Of a stretch of DNA of 21,799 bases, positions 19,950 to 21,799 are shown piece by piece (position 1 is the first letter of the stretch; every line of letters begins with the position of its first letter). The position numbers and the translations under genes were made by a program. Location: the NCBI GenBank assembly GCA_014925825.1, contig JACGCK010000469.1:1-21799 (forward strand). Direction: 5' to 3'. This DNA comes from Pholiota molesta (lineage: Eukaryota > Basidiomycota > Agaricomycetes > Agaricales > Strophariaceae). A model generated the notes under the pieces. The model made no database searches and was not told where the DNA came from. It was given only the letters and a program-made list of their open reading frames with translations.

Positions 19950-21799
19950 TCATTCTAAAACCTTGCCAGGGTTCATTATGCCTCGGGGATCAAAGACCTC
20001 TTTAATTTTCTTCATCAGCTCGATGCTGATTGCACTTTTCGAATAGGGAAGCGCGTGCGTTTTCATGGCTCCTATGCCATGCTCTGCGGAGATCGAGCCC
20101 CTATGTGATGCTGCAATTGGTTCAGATATGTAGGATGGTATCAACCAATTAGTGGATGAAGACATACCAACAACTTCATAGATATATGGCTCCAAGGCAT
20201 TTTCAATCTCAGGTAGATAGGCGTCGGCCACAATATTAAGGTGCAAATTTCCTAGATGACAATGTTGAGATTTGAATTCTTGATAATGTCAAGGATGCCG
20301 ACTGACCATCTCCGACGTGACCATATCCAATTACATACTTGACCGCCTTGTCGTGCAAAAGACCTTTCGAGCGTAGGTGCTCCCGAGTATCATCAACCAC
20401 CTGCTTGAACAAGGACAAAGGGACAGAGATGTCGTATTTGTAGGCTTTGCCCTCTTTGGAGACAGCCTCTGTCACACCTTCTCGAAGTGCCCATAGAGAA
20501 GAGAACTGAGCAGGAGATTGTGAGAGGACGCCGGTATTAATCAAGGGTTTGTCTGCAGTCAGCAGCAGCTCAAGAAGGTCGTTGAGTTTCTGTTGATCCG
20601 ATGTATTGAGTCGAGATATATTAACATATGACAAGAAAAATACCTCTTCGTCGTGTTCTCTGCGTCCCCCGCTGGTTTCAACCAATACAAAGCATTCTGC
20701 ACCCTCAGTATCCTCTTCGCTGAGTGCCCTTCCTTGGCCATGCTTGACTGCGAGATCGTAAGCAGTGCGATCAATGAATTCAAAAGCCGAGAGAATTTCG
20801 GAGAGTTGGCGCTTTACTGTTTGATACAAAGGAAGCACGTTATCGAAAGAGGGAAGTGCGAGAATGACGTTATTCGAGGCCTGAGGTGCTGGCGGTGTCA
20901 AAATAGAGACACCAGTAATAACTCCAAGAGTTCCCTCCGAGCCAATAAAAATCTGCTTGAGATCATAACCTAGAACAACAGTCAGACAGAAGCGGGCGAT
21001 TTTCGAGGGTCATCCTACCGGTATTGTCTTTGCGGAGAGTTGTGAGTTGATCCAGAATTCTTCCATCAGGTAGAACGACTTCTAGACCAAGGACAGTGCC
21101 ATGGAGAGAGCCATATCTCAAGAGACGCAGGCCGCCTGCGTTGGTAGCGACATTCCCACCTATTTGACAGCTGATCGTACATTCATTGGTTTGACACGCG
21201 AGTCAGATGGGGCAAGCGACTTGCCTGCCTTTAGCACCCAAATCAATAGGCATGATATGGTTATGAGGAGCGACATAATCTGTAAGAGATTGGAGGATGC
21301 AGCCAGCATCGGCCACAAGAATTCCTGTCGGCGTCGCGTCAATATCAAAGCGCATGGCAAAATCGATGTCCGGACCAGATACAGGATCAAAGGAGCGAAC
21401 TTTGTTCAAGTTGGCGAGCGAGAGAATGACTTCATTGTCGACGGGCACGCTTCCACCCACTAAGCCAGTGTTTCCGCCCTGGGGAACGACGCCAATGCGG
21501 CGCTCGTTGCACCACTGCAAGATTTCGCCGACTTCCTGGGTGGTCTTGGGCTTGAGAACAGTGGTAGAACGCCCATGGAAGCGACCCATCCAGTCGTTGT
21601 TGAATGTTTCGAGTTCATCAGCTGCACATGGACTCGGAGAAAGGGTGGAAATGATTGAATTGGGAGCGAGGACTTTGGAGAAATGGGCGACATCCTGTGG
21701 GCTAACCGGGGTGAGATGGGAGTGGGGCTGGGCGGCTGTGGAGAAGCAGCCGCGACGGGGCAGGGCGCGGTGTCGAGCGCAGAGACGAGCAGCGAGCAT
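19950..21799 (-). CDS. Mitochondrial FAD-linked D-2-hydroxyacid dehydrogenase (D-2-hydroxyglutarate / D-lactate dehydrogenase, Dld2/D2HGDH type)
   Basis: Flavoenzyme of the vanillyl-alcohol-oxidase fold that oxidises D-2-hydroxyglutarate or D-lactate in mitochondria. The ATG is the last codon of the window (21799), followed by an Arg-rich presequence ([18 protein letters not shown]). FAD-binding blocks are [18 protein letters not shown] and [21 protein letters not shown], then [20 protein letters not shown]. The metal/substrate site has [13 protein letters not shown] and [10 protein letters not shown]. Seven exons: 21799-21376, 21324-21225, 21170-21019, 20969-20644, 20589-20307, 20251-20168, 20110-19950. 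They total 1530 nt and 509 residues with no frame break. Intron 1 (51 nt) has no stop and stays in frame if retained. Intron 2 is GC-AG. D2HGDH is favoured by the DPVSG and [19 protein letters not shown] blocks, but D-lactate activity cannot be excluded. Confidence 0.95.
21171..21224 (-). other. GC-AG intron in the D-2-hydroxyacid dehydrogenase gene
   Basis: The donor reads GGCAG|GCAAGT and the acceptor GATCAG|CTG. Removing these 54 nt restores [19 protein letters not shown], an invariant FAD-binding block, so the border is well fixed by the protein. No GT donor in the area does this. Confidence 0.85.

Noticed and set aside
1..21799. Secondary-metabolite or nutrient-utilisation gene cluster
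   Set aside because: The permease, GH74 and transporter have no shared pathway logic, and no backbone enzyme or pathway regulator is present.

Overview
The window looks like ordinary nuclear DNA of a filamentous basidiomycete, probably an agaricomycete. The genes are dense and cut by many introns of about 50-60 nt with fungal GTRNGT...AG sites. The gene set also fits: a GH74 xyloglucanase, a YAT-type amino acid permease, the ERMES subunit MMM1, a Rap1-like telomere protein and a D-2-hydroxyglutarate/D-lactate dehydrogenase. I see no CRISPR array, rRNA, tRNA, phage or intact transposon.

Layout from left to right: (1) 1-2077, minus: GH74 xyloglucanase, with its C-terminal part off the left edge. 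(2) 2078-3815: a long intergenic stretch with one unassigned ORF, a 29-bp tandem repeat and two perfect 16-bp palindromes. (3) 3816-6285, plus: amino acid permease, 15 exons. (4) 6701-8763, plus: a broken beta-lactamase-related serine hydrolase (pseudogene). (5) 9006-9784, plus: a small alpha/beta-hydrolase-like protein with a mitochondrial-type N-terminus. (6) 10358-12507, plus: PIN-like/auxin efflux carrier family transporter. (7) 13160-14302, minus: MMM1. (8) 14367-15898, plus: tubulin-tyrosine-ligase family protein, divergent from MMM1 across 64 bp. (9) 16170-17658, plus: CDK11/PITSLRE-type kinase. (10) 17832-19714, minus: Rap1-like BRCT-Myb telomere protein. (11) 19950-21799, minus: mitochondrial FAD-linked D-2-hydroxyacid dehydrogenase.

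Nothing suggests a dedicated gene cluster: the genes are a mix of housekeeping (MMM1, TTL, CDK11, Rap1, dehydrogenase) and nutrition (GH74, permease) functions. The most striking overall feature is the number of single-base frame breaks. GH74, the PIN-like transporter, MMM1, TTL and CDK11 each come back into frame if one base is added at a few points, mostly in short homopolymer runs. The hydrolase, Rap1 and dehydrogenase are in perfect frame, and the permease keeps frame but lacks one splice acceptor. This fits a draft assembly with deletion errors better than five decayed housekeeping genes. Only the beta-lactamase-like gene carries damage (two in-frame stops, a 4-bp duplication) that looks like true decay.

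I did not find a convincing new biological system. The best items for a second look are two GC-AG introns in neighbouring genes, a start codon split off by an intron in Rap1, a terminal micro-exon in the permease, a palindrome upstream of GH74, and the frame-break pattern itself.
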